The notes under the pieces: generated by a model | Seen by the model: the letters and a program-made list of their open reading frames with translations, nothing else | Told to the model about the DNA's origin: nothing | Database searches by the model: none | Shown: piece after piece, positions 28,245 through 37,705 of the stretch | Layout: each line of letters starts with the position of its first letter | Position numbering within the stretch: the first letter of the stretch is position 1 | Assembly: GCA_027493675.1 (NCBI GenBank) | Contig: JAOSKI010000023.1 | Location: 124,001-188,000 of the forward strand | From: Microthrixaceae bacterium | GTDB taxonomy: Bacteria; Actinomycetota; Acidimicrobiia; Acidimicrobiales; Microtrichaceae | Reading direction: 5' to 3' | Length of the DNA: 64,000 nt | Made by a program: the position numbers and the translations under genes

Positions 28245-28959
28245 GTGAAGACCACGATCCCAACCAAGGGCGCCCCTCTTCCCTCCGGTGACGCCAAGAC
28301 GGTCGCGGTCCGACAGATGTTCGATGCGATCGCCGGCCGCTACGACCTGGTGAACCGCCTGATGACCTTCGGGATGGACCAGGGTTGGCGCTCACGCGCG
28401 ATCGACTCGCTGGCCGTGGCCCAAGGTGCAAAGGTGCTGGACCTCGCATGCGGCACCGGCGACATGGCCCGGGAGATGGAATCACGGGGGATCACGGCGA
28501 TCGGAGCCGATCTCAGCTTCGGGATGCTCGCGGCTGCACCGCAGCGGTTCGCCCGGATACAGTGCGATTCGGTGGACCTCGCGCTCGCTGACGGCGCGGT
28601 CGACCGGTGTCACCTGCAGGTTCGCGCTGCGCAACTTCACCGACCTCGCGGCGACGCTCGCCGAACTCGCGAGGGTGCTGAGACCGGGTGGCCGCATGGC
28701 GCTCCTGGAGGTGGCGGAGCCACCCAACCCGCTGATGCGGCTCGGTCACAGCATCTACTTCAACCGGATGGTCCCGGTCGTGGGTGGGCTGCTGTCGGAC
28801 CGTGATGCGTATGCCTACCTCCCTCGGTCCGTGGCCTACCTGCCACCTACCGACGAACTGCTCGGGATGGTGCACGGCGCTGGGTTCACCCGGATCACAC
28901 GCACCATGTTGACCGGCGGAATAGCCCAGCTCATCTCCGCGATGCGCAATCCGCGATGA
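28245..28959 (+). CDS. menG: Demethylmenaquinone methyltransferase
   Basis: SAM-dependent last step of menaquinone synthesis (UbiE/MenG family). VRQMFDAIAGRYDLVNRLMTFGMDQGWR is the family N-terminus, VLDLACGTGDMA the SAM-binding motif I, and FALRNFTDLAATLAELARVLRPGGRMALLEV the methyltransferase post-II region. One extra C at about 28607 separates DGAVD from GVTCRFALRNF. About 237 aa. GTG 28245 is supported by the -10 box. The TGA overlaps the menF ATG (ATGA). Confidence 0.93.
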
Positions 28960-30187
28960 CCACATCGACACACTCGCTGCGTGGCACCACCTCCGACGGT
29001 GACGACGCTCCACCTGCTCCCGTCCCGGGCACGCAGCTGACTGCGTTCGCCTCCCCCGGGCGAACGCTGTGGGGTAGCGGCACCGCAGCAACCGTCGAGG
29101 TCCCTGCTCCGTGGGTGGACAACCTCTCGGTCGTGTCGGATGCCCTGGCCTCGATCCAACTTGAAGATTCGCGGGGCGCCACCGGGACCGGGACCTCACA
29201 GCCGGTGGCGTTCGGAGCTCTACCGTTCGACCGAGACGAACCAGGTCGCTTCACGATCCCGGCGACCACGTGGACCCGCACCTCCGACGGTGAGCGGTCT
29301 CGCACCGACGTGTTCGCACCGGGATCACGCCCGACAACCGATGCCCCCAGCATCGCCACGATGCCCACCGAGCTCACGATCCGGTCGGTACTCCCACCCC
29401 CGACAGTGGTGCGAAGCAGTGGGGACCGCCCGCGACCGGATCCGCGCAGGCGAGCTCACGAAGGTGGTGCTGGCCCGCGAGATCGAGGTCCTGTCCGACT
29501 CCCCGATCGATCATGCAGCGCTCTGGACGAGACTGATCGAGGCACACCCCCAGGCGTACTGCTTCGCGATCGACGGCTTCATCGGCGCCAGCCCGGAGCT
29601 ATTGGTGTCACGCTCCGGATCCACTGTCCGAAGCGCGTCCCATGGCCGGAACCACCCCCCGCACCGGCCACAGCGAGGTGGACCAGCGTCGGGCCGGCGA
29701 GTTGCTCTCCTCGGATAAGAACCGTGCGGAGCACCAGGTGACCATCGATGCGGTGCACGACCGCCTCCTCGGCTGGTGCTCGTACCTGGATGCCGAGCCC
29801 TCACCCTCGGTGGTGCCGGCCGGGCCCGTGCAGCACCTGGCCACGCTCGTGGAGGGCCGTCTCAGCCGACCCGAGCCCTCGGTCCTCGAGCTCGTGGCAG
29901 CCCTGCACCCGACCCCGGCTGTGGGTGGAGAGCCCACCCCGACTGCGCTGGCACTTCAGGGCGAGCTGGAGCCGGCATCACGCGGACGCTACGCAGGACC
30001 TGTCGGTTGGGTGGACGGCGCCGGCAACGGGACCTTCGCTGTCGGCATCCGCTCGATCGAGCTGAGCGGCCGACACGGAAGGCTCTTCGCCGGCGTCGGA
30101 GTGGTCGCGGACTCGGTTCCGGAATCGGAGCTCGCCGAGAGCAGGGCCAAGGCCCAAGCCCTCTTGTCGGCGATCGTGCGCATCTGA
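28956..30187 (+). CDS. menF: Isochorismate synthase (frame-interrupted)
   Basis: Converts chorismate to isochorismate, the entry to menaquinone. The chorismate-binding domain shows RIRAGELTKVVLAREIEV, AYCFAIDGFIGASPELLVSR, GTTPRTG, SSDKNRAEHQVTIDAV, GRYAGPVGWVDGAGNGTFAVGIRS and FAGVGVVADSVPESELAES. Frame changes occur at about 29415 and 29640. It begins at an ATG overlapping menG and is about 410 aa. Its product is used by MenD, encoded 3 kb away on the other strand. Confidence 0.92.
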
Positions 30188-30188
30188 T

Positions 30189-30203
30189 CCGGGTGGCACC
30201 CGG
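30189..30203. terminator. Short hairpin between convergent menF and hydrolase
   Basis: CCGGGT-GGC-ACCCGG fills the 17-nt gap between two converging stop codons. Small, but placed where a two-way terminator would be. Confidence 0.4.
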
Positions 30204-30204
30204 G

Positions 30205-31166
30205 TCAGTCGGTGCTCGGCTCGAGCGTCTCCACAGCCCACACCTCACGAGCGGCGTCGAGGACATCGGCCACCTCGGCGAACCCGGCGAAATGACCCTC
30301 GCCCGGGCGCACACGGAGCTGGGCGTTTGGCAACCTGGATGCCTGGTGGTGTCCGTGCGAAGGCGGCACGATGTTGTCCGCAAGGCCCTGCCACACGATG
30401 ATCGGCGGGACGACCTCCTCGAGCAGGAACCCCCAATGCCGTGAGAACAGCGCCAGATCGTGCGCGACGGATCGCAGTTGGCCGGCATTGGAGAGGTCTG
30501 CGATGAACATGGCGGCGAAGTCGGGATCCGAGAGCACCGCGCGGTCGCTGTGCCCGAAGAGCCGCGATGCGACGTCCAGCAGCTCTTCGCCGATGCGCTC
30601 GGCCGCGCCGACGACCGGCCCGAGGGCCGATCCGAACGGCGACCTGAGCAACTCGAGGGTGGGTGCCAGGAAGCGCATCGCGCGTGTAGGACCAGACGGC
30701 GTCGGGGCCTCGGATGGGCCCGATCCCCCCAGCAGCGAACCCACCACGGTCCGCTCGGGCATACGGTGCGCCGTTGCCAACACGTACGGCCGCGCCGCCT
30801 GAGAGCCCCACCGCCCCGAAGCGCTCCCAGGCCGAGGTCGTCCACCAGCGTCTCGATGTCCTCTCCGAAGTCGGCTATTCGCCTGTACTGATGGTCCGTC
30901 GAGGCACCCGTGCCAGGTCGCTCGACGGTGATGATGCGAAAACCCCGCTGCAGTGCGACCTCGTGTGCCACCGGCGGGAGCTGGGTTCGCGCTCCCGGGG
31001 TGCCGTGGTACCAGAGGAGCGGATCCCCTTCGGGATGACCGTACTCCGCCCATGCCAGTGATCGACCGTCCACGAGCACGGTCTCGCCGAAGCTACGGGG
31101 CGGGAACGGACGACCTGCGAGCCCCGAATCGTGTCGCCCTCTTGGTGTTGCCGGCATGGGATCCAC
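30205..31166 (-). CDS. Alpha/beta-hydrolase (frame-interrupted)
   Basis: LLWYHGTPGARTQLPP is the oxyanion-hole motif and VERPGTGAST precedes the nucleophile, which is read as GLSGGAARPYVLATAHRMPE after frame changes near 30830-30780. The C-terminal half has PPIIVWQGLADNIVPPSHG (Asp) and RPGEGHFAGF (His). About 315 aa. It follows menD on the same strand by a few bases (GTG 31166 or ATG 31157), so it may be co-transcribed. It resembles general esterase/hydrolases, and nothing ties it to menaquinone chemistry. Confidence 0.82.
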
Positions 31167-31167
31167 T

Positions 31168-32988
31168 CTAGGTCCGGCGGGCCTCGAATGGGGTCAAGCG
31201 CCGGTTCACCTCCTCCTGGATCCGCCGGTGGACCTCCACGTTTCGCCGGCGGTCGCTGCGCACGACCACCACGCGGACCCCACCACGCGCAGTCGCTCCG
31301 GCGAGAGCTGCCTTGAGTCCTGCTGTGGATCCGACCGCCTCGGCGTCCAGACCGAAGGAGCGGGCGATGCGGAGCAGATCATGACCATGAGGAGTGCCGA
31401 AGAACTCCTCGAAGACGACCTCGTCCAGCATCTCGGCCTGTGGAAGGAACCCGAAGATGCCACCTCCGTCGTTGTCGATCACCACGATGGTCAGGTCCAC
31501 GTCGCGTCGGTGGAGCCCGTTCAGCGATCCCACGTCGTGCAGGAACGCCACGTCCCCGCACAACACGACCGTCGGAGCACCTGAGCCCAGTGCGATGCCT
31601 GTTGCTGTGGCAAGGGTGCCGTCGATCCCGTTGGTGCCCCGGTTCGAGTGGACCACGACGTCCCCACGGGGCACCGCGAAGGCCTCGAGATCACGAACCG
31701 GCATGGAGGAAGCCACCAACAGCGACCCGCCGGGTGGAACACCGGCCAAGACCACACGCGCGGCGACCGGCTCGTTGACCTCCCCCGGCAGGATGGAGTC
31801 GAGTGCCCAGGTGACCGCCTCCGAGCAGGCACGGCTCGACTTGGACCACCTACGCGTCCAGCCGACCGGAGCAGGTGGGGGATCACCCGCTGCCAGCTTG
31901 GCGAGAACCTCGGAGGGAACCGCCATGAAGCGCTGGGACAGCACCCCGGCGGGATCGGGGCATCGGCCGTGGCGGTCCACCGCGATGTTGAATCCCGCTA
32001 CGTCCGACAGCCACTGGTTGGTGGCCTTGGAGGCCAACAACCCGCCCAGGCGGATCACCACCTCGGGTCGCTCCTGGTCGAAGGCGCCTGCACGCAGGAT
32101 CGCATCGAAGCAATCCACGACCACTTCGGACGGAACCCGCAGACCCGAGGAGGCATCGGCCAGAACCGGCCACCCGAGCGCAGCCGCGAAGTCCAATATT
32201 GCCGAGCGCTCCTCATCACAGCGGCTCGCCCTGGCTCCCGCCACCAGCCCCCCCCGACGACCCGAGATCGCAGGGACCAGGCGTGCGACGTCCTCGTCGG
32301 TGATGCTCCAGGGAGTGCTCTCACCGAGGATGCGCACCCGGTCGGTGCCACCCACCGGTTCCGGCTCCGGGTAGCACGCCCGCCACCCCGGTGAGGGTTC
32401 ACGGAACGCGAGGTTCAACTGCACCGGGCCGGGGGTCTCCCCACAGGCACGCGCCATGGCGTCGCGAGCGAGATCCCGCCACCACGGAGCGCCGCCTGCT
32501 GCGGGTGGGCCGGGCTCGCAGTACCAGCGCACCGCGGTCCCGTAGAGATCACGCTGGTCGATCGTCTGAGGGGCAAGGACACCCTGGAGCTCCGGTGGAC
32601 GGTCCGCTGTGAGCACCAACATCGGCACCGCGGCCATGTCCGCCTCGACAACCGCGGGATGGAAGTGGGTCGCAGCGGACCCACTGGTGCATGTGAGCAC
32701 CGCCGGGCGCCGTGTCGCCAGCGCCAGACCGAGGGCCATGAAGGCCGCGCTGCGCTCGTCGTGCACCACCTGGGTGCGGATCCGCGACTCGGTCGCGAGA
32801 GCGACGCTGATCGCTGTGTTGCGCGAACCGGGGCACACAACCGCGTCGGTCACCCCCAGGCGGACCCATTCGTCCACGAGCGTCGCACAGAACGTGGCCG
32901 CCACGTCGCCGCTGTCGGCGGCGTCGGTGCGCTGCGCACCGGGGTGCCCGCCCGTTCGAGCGTCGGAGTGGCGTCGGTCGGGCTGCAT
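31168..32988 (-). CDS. menD: SEPHCHC synthase (2-succinyl-5-enolpyruvyl-6-hydroxy-3-cyclohexene-1-carboxylate synthase)
   Basis: TPP enzyme that adds 2-oxoglutarate-derived succinyl to isochorismate. FCATLVDEWVRLGVTDAVVCPGSRNTAISVALA is the N-terminal PYR domain; HDERSAAFMALGLA, CTSGSAATHFHPAVVEA and TADRPPELQGVLAPQTIDQ follow; LCGDVAFLHDVGSLNGLHR...VVIDNDGGGIFGFLPQ is the TPP/Mg motif. One open frame to 33126, but ATG 32988 (MQPDRRHSDA) is 10 nt from TAGGCT and gives 606 aa, normal for MenD. One of the few long genes here without a frame break. Confidence 0.95.
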   Translation of the reverse strand: MQPDRRHSDARTGGHPGAQRTDAADSGDVAATFCATLVDEWVRLGVTDAVVCPGSRNTAISVALATESRIRTQVVHDERSAAFMALGLALATRRPAVLTCTSGSAATHFHPAVVEADMAAVPMLVLTADRPPELQGVLAPQTIDQRDLYGTAVRWYCEPGPPAAGGAPWWRDLARDAMARACGETPGPVQLNLAFREPSPGWRACYPEPEPVGGTDRVRILGESTPWSITDEDVARLVPAISGRRGGLVAGARASRCDEERSAILDFAAALGWPVLADASSGLRVPSEVVVDCFDAILRAGAFDQERPEVVIRLGGLLASKATNQWLSDVAGFNIAVDRHGRCPDPAGVLSQRFMAVPSEVLAKLAAGDPPPAPVGWTRRWSKSSRACSEAVTWALDSILPGEVNEPVAARVVLAGVPPGGSLLVASSMPVRDLEAFAVPRGDVVVHSNRGTNGIDGTLATATGIALGSGAPTVVLCGDVAFLHDVGSLNGLHRRDVDLTIVVIDNDGGGIFGFLPQAEMLDEVVFEEFFGTPHGHDLLRIARSFGLDAEAVGSTAGLKAALAGATARGGVRVVVVRSDRRRNVEVHRRIQEEVNRRLTPFEARRT

Positions 32989-32998
32989 GCGAGCGATG

Positions 32999-33004
32999 AG
33001 CCTA
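32999..33004 (-). promoter_or_regulatory. -10 box of menD
   Basis: TAGGCT, 10 nt before the menD ATG; near-leaderless arrangement. Confidence 0.45.
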
Positions 33005-33056
33005 GGTGCTCGGGTTCCACGGGACGGAGCCCGGCATGCCCAACCGGTCCCCCTCC

Positions 33057-33109
33057 CCGTTCTGTGGGGTGTGCGTGGCGCTGAGCGCCACGCACACCCC
33101 ACAGAACGG
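33057..33109. promoter_or_regulatory. 53-bp perfect palindrome between menD and menH
   Basis: 26-bp perfect arms around one central G (33083). The left arm starts CCGTTCTGTGGGGTGTGCG and the right arm is its exact complement. It lies between the divergent promoters (menD box at 32999, menH box at 33160), so it is not at a gene end and has no T-run. It may be a regulator-binding or cruciform-forming site, or a mobile palindromic repeat; the his-side inverted repeat at 16791 shares CTGNNGGGTGTG with it. Confidence 0.85.
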
Positions 33110-33159
33110 CTGGTGCGTGGGAGCATGACCCCGACAGTGACCCCAGGCGGTCCCGGACC

Positions 33160-33165
33160 TAGGGT
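33160..33165 (+). promoter_or_regulatory. Leaderless -10 box of menH
   Basis: TAGGGT, 8 nt before the menH GTG at 33174. Confidence 0.45.
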
Positions 33166-33173
33166 CTGCGTGC

Positions 33174-33965
33174 GTGATCGACGACTCCGGAGGCGGTGAC
33201 GGACCCAAGGGTGGGGCGACCCTGGAGACCGTGACGATGCTCCACGGATTCACCCAGACGGGCCGCTGCCTGGGCCCCGTCGCCGACGGACTGCGCCAGA
33301 GCCACGAGGTGCTCGCCCCGGATCTGCCGGGTCACGGCGACACGGCTGGACTCGCCTGGATGGACTGCCGGTCGATCGCTGACCACCTGGTGGACCTGTG
33401 CGGTCCGAGCCATTGGATCGGTTACAGCCTCGGCGGGCGGATCGCTCTCCAGATCGCAGTTGCACACCCTGGATCGGTCCACTCGCTGGTGCTGATCGGC
33501 GCAACAGCCGGAATCGAGGACCCGACCGCGCGGCGAGACCGCAGGTCGCTCGATCACGAGCGTGCCACCGAGGTCGAGCGGCTGGGGGTCGACGAGTTCA
33601 CTCGGCGCTGGCTGGGAATGGACATGTTCGCCGGGCTTCCCCCTAGTGCCCACTACCTCGGTGAGCGCCGCACCAACACCGCAGAGGGCCTGGCCGGGTC
33701 TCTCCGCAATGCCGGCACGGGCTCCATGGAACCGCTGTGGGAACGACTCCGCGAACTGCGGATGCCGGTGCTGTTGCTGAGCGGAGAGCACGACACCGCG
33801 TTCACCGGCATCGCTGAGCGCATGGAGGCACACATCGGAGGAAACGCCACCGCGGTGACCGTGCCCGGCGCGGGCCATGCAGCACACCTCGAGGCACCGG
33901 GGCCGGTTCTCGAGCTGATCGAGGATCACCTGAGACACTGCGACCGGAGCGAAGGCCTCACGTGA
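33174..33965 (+). CDS. menH: SHCHC synthase MenH-like alpha/beta-hydrolase
   Basis: Removes pyruvate from the MenD product. TVTMLHGFTQTG (oxyanion region), LAPDLPGHGDT, HWIGYSLGGRIALQIAVAHP (nucleophile Ser), LLLSGEHDTAF (Asp) and VPGAGHAAHLEAP (His) fit MenH. 263 aa in one frame. The position opposite menD and beside menA supports the assignment; general hydrolase activity is the alternative. Its TGA touches the menA stop (33965/33966), so the two genes converge with no spacer. Confidence 0.87.
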   Translation: MIDDSGGGDGPKGGATLETVTMLHGFTQTGRCLGPVADGLRQSHEVLAPDLPGHGDTAGLAWMDCRSIADHLVDLCGPSHWIGYSLGGRIALQIAVAHPGSVHSLVLIGATAGIEDPTARRDRRSLDHERATEVERLGVDEFTRRWLGMDMFAGLPPSAHYLGERRTNTAEGLAGSLRNAGTGSMEPLWERLRELRMPVLLLSGEHDTAFTGIAERMEAHIGGNATAVTVPGAGHAAHLEAPGPVLELIEDHLRHCDRSEGLT

Positions 33966-34903
33966 TCACGGACCGACGGTCACCGCCAGCGCGTAGACCA
34001 TCTGCGTCCGGCCGGTTTCGCCCAGCACCGCGATGAGCGCAGGGCCCTCGGCACCGGAGAGCACCTGCGTGACCGCACGCCGGCCCACCACCACCGCGAC
34101 GAAACCGAGCGCCACCACAGGTGAGGATCCCAACGCCACCATCACCGGCAGCAGTGCCACTGCAGCGACCAACAGCACCACGTAGAGCACACGTGCCGCC
34201 CGGTCGCCGATGCGCACGGCCAGGGTCATCTTGTGAGCCCGCGTGTCGCCCGGGATGTCGCGCAGGTTGTTGACCACCAGCAATGCAGTTGCGAGCGCGC
34301 CCATGGCCACACCGGCCACCCACCCGACACCCAGCAGTTCGAGCGTCTGGACGTAGCCCGATCCCAGGGTCGCCACGAGACCGAAGAAGACGAACACGAA
34401 CACCTCTCCTAACCCTGCGTACCCATAGGGTCTCGCCCCGCCTGTGTAGAACCATCCCGCGGCGACCGCAGCCACCCCCACGAGGGCCAGGCGCCAGTCG
34501 ACGAACAGCACCAAGGGCGTGCCTGCAAGCAGGGTCAACGCGAAGCAGATCAGCATCGCCCTGCGTACCGCTGAAGGGCTCGCAAGCCCATTGCCCACAA
34601 GACGCCGGGGGCCCAGTCGCTCACCTGGATCGTCCACCCCCTCGTGCCGTCGGAGTAGTCGTTCGCGAAGTTGGTGCCCACCTGCACGAACAACGCTACG
34701 GCCATCGCCGCGACGAAACGCCACCAGGTGACACCGCTCAGCCCGGATCCCGTTCCACCGGCACCCACTGCCGCCGCGGTCCCCACGAGCACGGGAGCGA
34801 CAGCTGCGGGAAGGGTCCGCGGACGGGCTCCCAGCAGCCAAACCCGCCACCCGCTGGGAGTCCGCGGAGCATCCGCTCGGAAACCTGTGGAGGCTTGTGA
34901 CAT
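33966..34903 (-). CDS. menA: 1,4-dihydroxy-2-naphthoate polyprenyltransferase
   Basis: UbiA-family integral membrane prenyltransferase that attaches the isoprenoid tail. GTNFANDYSDGTRG is the first Asp-rich motif and NNLRDIPGDTRAHKMTLAVRIG the second. Around them are about eight membrane segments (WWRFVAAMAVALFVQVG, LICFALTLLAGTPLVLFV, VFVFVFFGLVATLG and others). One frame change occurs at about 34635, directly after GTRG. About 310 aa. ATG 34903 has TAGCAT 9 nt upstream, inside the possible start region of the divergent menE. Confidence 0.93.
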
Positions 34904-34912
34904 CGGGCGCCG

Positions 34913-34918
34913 ATGCTA
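34913..34918 (-). promoter_or_regulatory. -10 box of menA
   Basis: TAGCAT, 9 nt before the menA ATG, inside the inverted repeat CATCGG-GCG-CCGATG (34901-34915) that joins the two divergent start regions. Confidence 0.4.
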
Positions 34919-34930
34919 ACGCCGCACCCG

Positions 34931-36103
34931 ATGGTGGGGCACGCTTGGGATGTGACGGAGTTGGTGGCACTCGATGTGGATCCCGGCGAGGGCTTCCTGG
35001 CTGCTCTCCATGCCACGTGGCAACGTGGCGATGCGGTCCTGCCGCTACCACGTCAGGCACCGGAGTCGTACCGCCGATCGCTCGCGACGCGCATGGGTGC
35101 GCGGTGGCTGCTCACCGGAACAGGCCCCGAAGAGCTCCCCGACTCGCGTCCTCTGGTGGAGGGAGACGCGCTGGTGATGACCACCTCGGGCTCCACCGGC
35201 GACCCGAAGGGGGTGGTGCTCACGCACGCGGCAGTGGAGTACGCGGCCTCGCGACCACGACCGCCCTTGGAACCGACCCGGAGACCCATTGGCTCGCCTG
35301 CCTCCCGCTGTCACACGTGGGAGGGATGTCGGTGATCACTCGTGCACTGCACACCGGAGCAGCCCTCAGCGTGCACCCGCGCTTCGATCCAGCTCTACTC
35401 GAAGCGGCCCTCCTCGACGGGGGCCACCCACGTGTCGCTGGTGCACACGGCGCTGCTTCGCATCGACCCCCGACCATGGCGGCGGATCCTGCTCGGAGGA
35501 TCGGCCGCCCCCCCGGAGCTGCCACCGAACTGCGTGACGACATACGGGATGACCGAGACGTTCGGGGGCGTGGTGTACGACGGGCTTGCCCTCAACGGGG
35601 TGCAGGTCCGAATAGCCGGAACCCGCGGTGACGAGTTCGGCGTGGAGGGACCGGTGGAGCTGCTCTCCCCACCTCCCTGCGGTGCTACCGAGGGGACCGC
35701 GACGAACCCGATCGTGACGCACTCGATGACGAAGGCTGGTTCCGCACCGGTGATCTGGGATCCATCAGCCACGCCGACCGGCGACTGTCGATCTCGGGGC
35801 GGGCCGACGAGGTGATCATCACCGGCGGCGAGAAGGTCTGGCCGCAACCAGTCGAGGGGCGCCTCGAATCACATCCCGGCGTCGCTGAGGCCGCGGTGGT
35901 CGGTCGTGCCGACCAGGAGTGGGGTCAGGCGGTCACCGCATTGGTGGTGCCATCGGTTCACGGGGGAGCCACCCGGGCTTGCGCAACTGCGCGCCTGGGT
36001 CCGGGAGGTCATGCCGGCGGCGGCGGCACCACGAAGGCTGGAACTCGTGGACCGGCTCCCCCGCACCTCGCTGGGGAAGCTGGTGCGCTCACAGCTCCGC
36101 TGA
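34931..36103 (+). CDS. menE: o-Succinylbenzoate-CoA ligase (frame-interrupted)
   Basis: Adenylate-forming enzyme that activates o-succinylbenzoate. VMTTSGSTGDPKGVVLTHAAVEYA is the P-loop, HWLACLPLSHVGGMSVITRA, ATHVSLVHTALLRIDP, TTYGMTETFGGVVYDG, WFRTGDLG and ISGRADEVIITGGEKVWP follow, and RTSLGKLVRSQL carries the catalytic Lys. Frame changes occur near 35250, 35420, 35680 and 35960. About 390 aa, slightly shorter than most MenE. ATG 34913, ATG 34931 and GTG 34952 are all possible starts. Its partners MenB and MenC are not in this window. Confidence 0.9.
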
Positions 36104-36179
36104 GCGACTGGACGGGTCCTTGTGACTCGGCCGGCAGGGACTCAGCCTGAAGGGACTCTTGGGCTCGCTCCGTTGGGAC

Positions 36180-36956
36180 TCAACCCGCCACGGCAAGCAC
36201 GGCCGGGGTCTGCGTGGCCTGGGTCCCACCAACGGTGGCAGGCACCTCGCCATTCGGTCCGACATCCGAGGTCGGGTCGGTGCCCGAATCATCGGTGGGA
36301 ACCTCGCTCTTCGGCTCGACGTCCACAGGCACCTCTGGCGTCGGGGTGGGTGTCGGAGTCGGCGTGGGGGTGGGTGTCGGGGTGGGTGTGGGCTCCTCGC
36401 AGTCTGCCATCGAGGGCCAGTACTGATAGGCCGATCCACTGGTGTTGTACTTGTCCTTGTGCGGGAACAGCAGCGGTCCGTGATAGGGCCCGAGAGGAAA
36501 ATCGATCTTGTCGGGGGTGGCGCCGGTCACCAGGTCGAACTGGATGGGGTCGCATCCCTTGGCGAAGGTCACGGTCGTGACACCAGCGGGCCCCAGGGTG
36601 ACGGGCTTGGTCTCGACGAGGGTCTGCGGCCACGGCCACAGACGGTTGTCAGGCATCGCGTACGCGGCCGCCTTCGCCTCGATCGGCGTGCACAGGTCGG
36701 TCGGCACGGTGATCACGAACGAATAGGACTCGGGCTTGGTGACCTTCGTGAGCGACATCGCGCCGGCGCCGGTCGCACAACCGTCGCCTTGGGACTGCTT
36801 GGCCTCGAACAGAACCGAGATCAACGGCGTCTCGTCATCCGCGCCGCTGGCCACACCAGATATCGCGAGGCTGGCCATGGCAATGGCTGCCACCGCAGCC
36901 GTTGTGACCACGCCGGTACGCCTGCGGGATCGGGTCGCGCTCTTGTTGAGTCTCAC
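36180..36956 (-). CDS. Secreted protein with proline-threonine repeat
   Basis: Not recognised by family. A signal peptide (basic RLNKSATRSRRRTG, then VVTTAAVAAIAMASLAISGVASGA) leads a domain of about 150 aa with four Cys (DGCATG, TDLCTP, KGCDPI, ADCEEP), likely disulfide bonded outside the cell. After it come (PT)9P and an acidic Ser/Asp/Glu-rich tail. The end TVGGTQATQTPAVLAVAG resembles the start of a cell-wall sorting signal but stops short; a frame slip could hide an LPXTG-like end. GTG 36956 has GGAGG 7 nt upstream. A PT linker of this kind usually spans the wall or joins a surface domain. Confidence 0.75.
   Translation of the reverse strand: MRLNKSATRSRRRTGVVTTAAVAAIAMASLAISGVASGADDETPLISVLFEAKQSQGDGCATGAGAMSLTKVTKPESYSFVITVPTDLCTPIEAKAAAYAMPDNRLWPWPQTLVETKPVTLGPAGVTTVTFAKGCDPIQFDLVTGATPDKIDFPLGPYHGPLLFPHKDKYNTSGSAYQYWPSMADCEEPTPTPTPTPTPTPTPTPTPEVPVDVEPKSEVPTDDSGTDPTSDVGPNGEVPATVGGTQATQTPAVLAVAG
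36336..36392 (-). repeat. Dipeptide repeat (Pro-Thr)9-Pro
   Basis: 57 nt coding nine PT pairs and a final Pro in the secreted protein, using mixed CCN and ACN codons, so it is selected at protein level rather than a fresh DNA slip. Confidence 0.85.
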
Positions 36957-37077
36957 TGCTGGTCCTCCTCGAACCTGCGCCTTCGGAACATGGTAGATGT
37001 GCCCGATGAGCAGGCCAAGCCTAGTACGCAGGGCACTTGCCCCAGTGGCATTGGGCCGTGATCACCATCGCGAGCTC

Positions 37078-37696
37078 TCACCAACGTCCACGATGCACGT
37101 GGTATTCCGCGGCAGGCCTACCGCGACGCGCCGAACGCGACGGGTCCGAGCGCACCGAGCGCTGCCCGAAGGCGACTGTTCCCACCGCACGAAGCCTCTC
37201 GGGAACACCCAGTGCGGCACGAACCTCGGCCTCGTGGTCGAACTGGCCGAAGAACAGCGCACCCAGTCCCAGGCCCTCGGATGCGGTCAGCATCGCCATC
37301 ACCGCTGCGCCACCGTCGACGAACCAGTAGGGAATCGCCCAGTGGCCGAGATCCTCACCCAGCCCGGAGCCCACCTTGTCGGCCTCGCTGTAGCGCCGCA
37401 GGTACGCCTGGGGGTCCACGTAGGGCACCACCAGGACCGGCGCGTTCAGCAGGCCAGGCCAACGGAAGCCGTCAGCGTTGCGACGCAGGCAACGTCACGT
37501 CCCAGTACCGCGAGGTCGACGCGCCACGCAGCACCACGAGGTGCAGGCCGTGGGTGTTGCCCGCCGCGGGAGCGCCGAGAGCAGCGTCCAGGATCACCTC
37601 CAGGCTCGCTTCACCGACGGGCTCACCGGTGAAATCACGGCACATCCGTCGACGCCCGAGCACCTCCAGAACGCTGTCCGGCAAGGGATCAGGCAT
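37078..37696 (-). CDS. Nitroreductase-family oxidoreductase
   Basis: FMN-binding nitroreductase fold. VLEVLGRRRMCRDFTGEPV at the N-terminus, DAALGAPAAGNTHGLHLVVL (flavin contact), then after a frame change near 37490 RWPGLLNAPVLVVPYVDPQAYLRRYSEAD, WFVDGGAAVMAMLTASEGLGLGALFFGQFD and AALGVPERLRAVGTVAFGQ. About 206 aa. ATG 37696 is 10 nt after the stop of the upstream unknown gene, so both form one transcript. The substrate (nitro, quinone or iodotyrosine type) is unknown. Confidence 0.85.
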
Positions 37697-37705
37697 GGAA
37701 GCAGG

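Noticed and set aside
33057-33109. Rho-independent terminator
   Set aside because: It lies between divergent genes, upstream of both, and has no T-run on either side.
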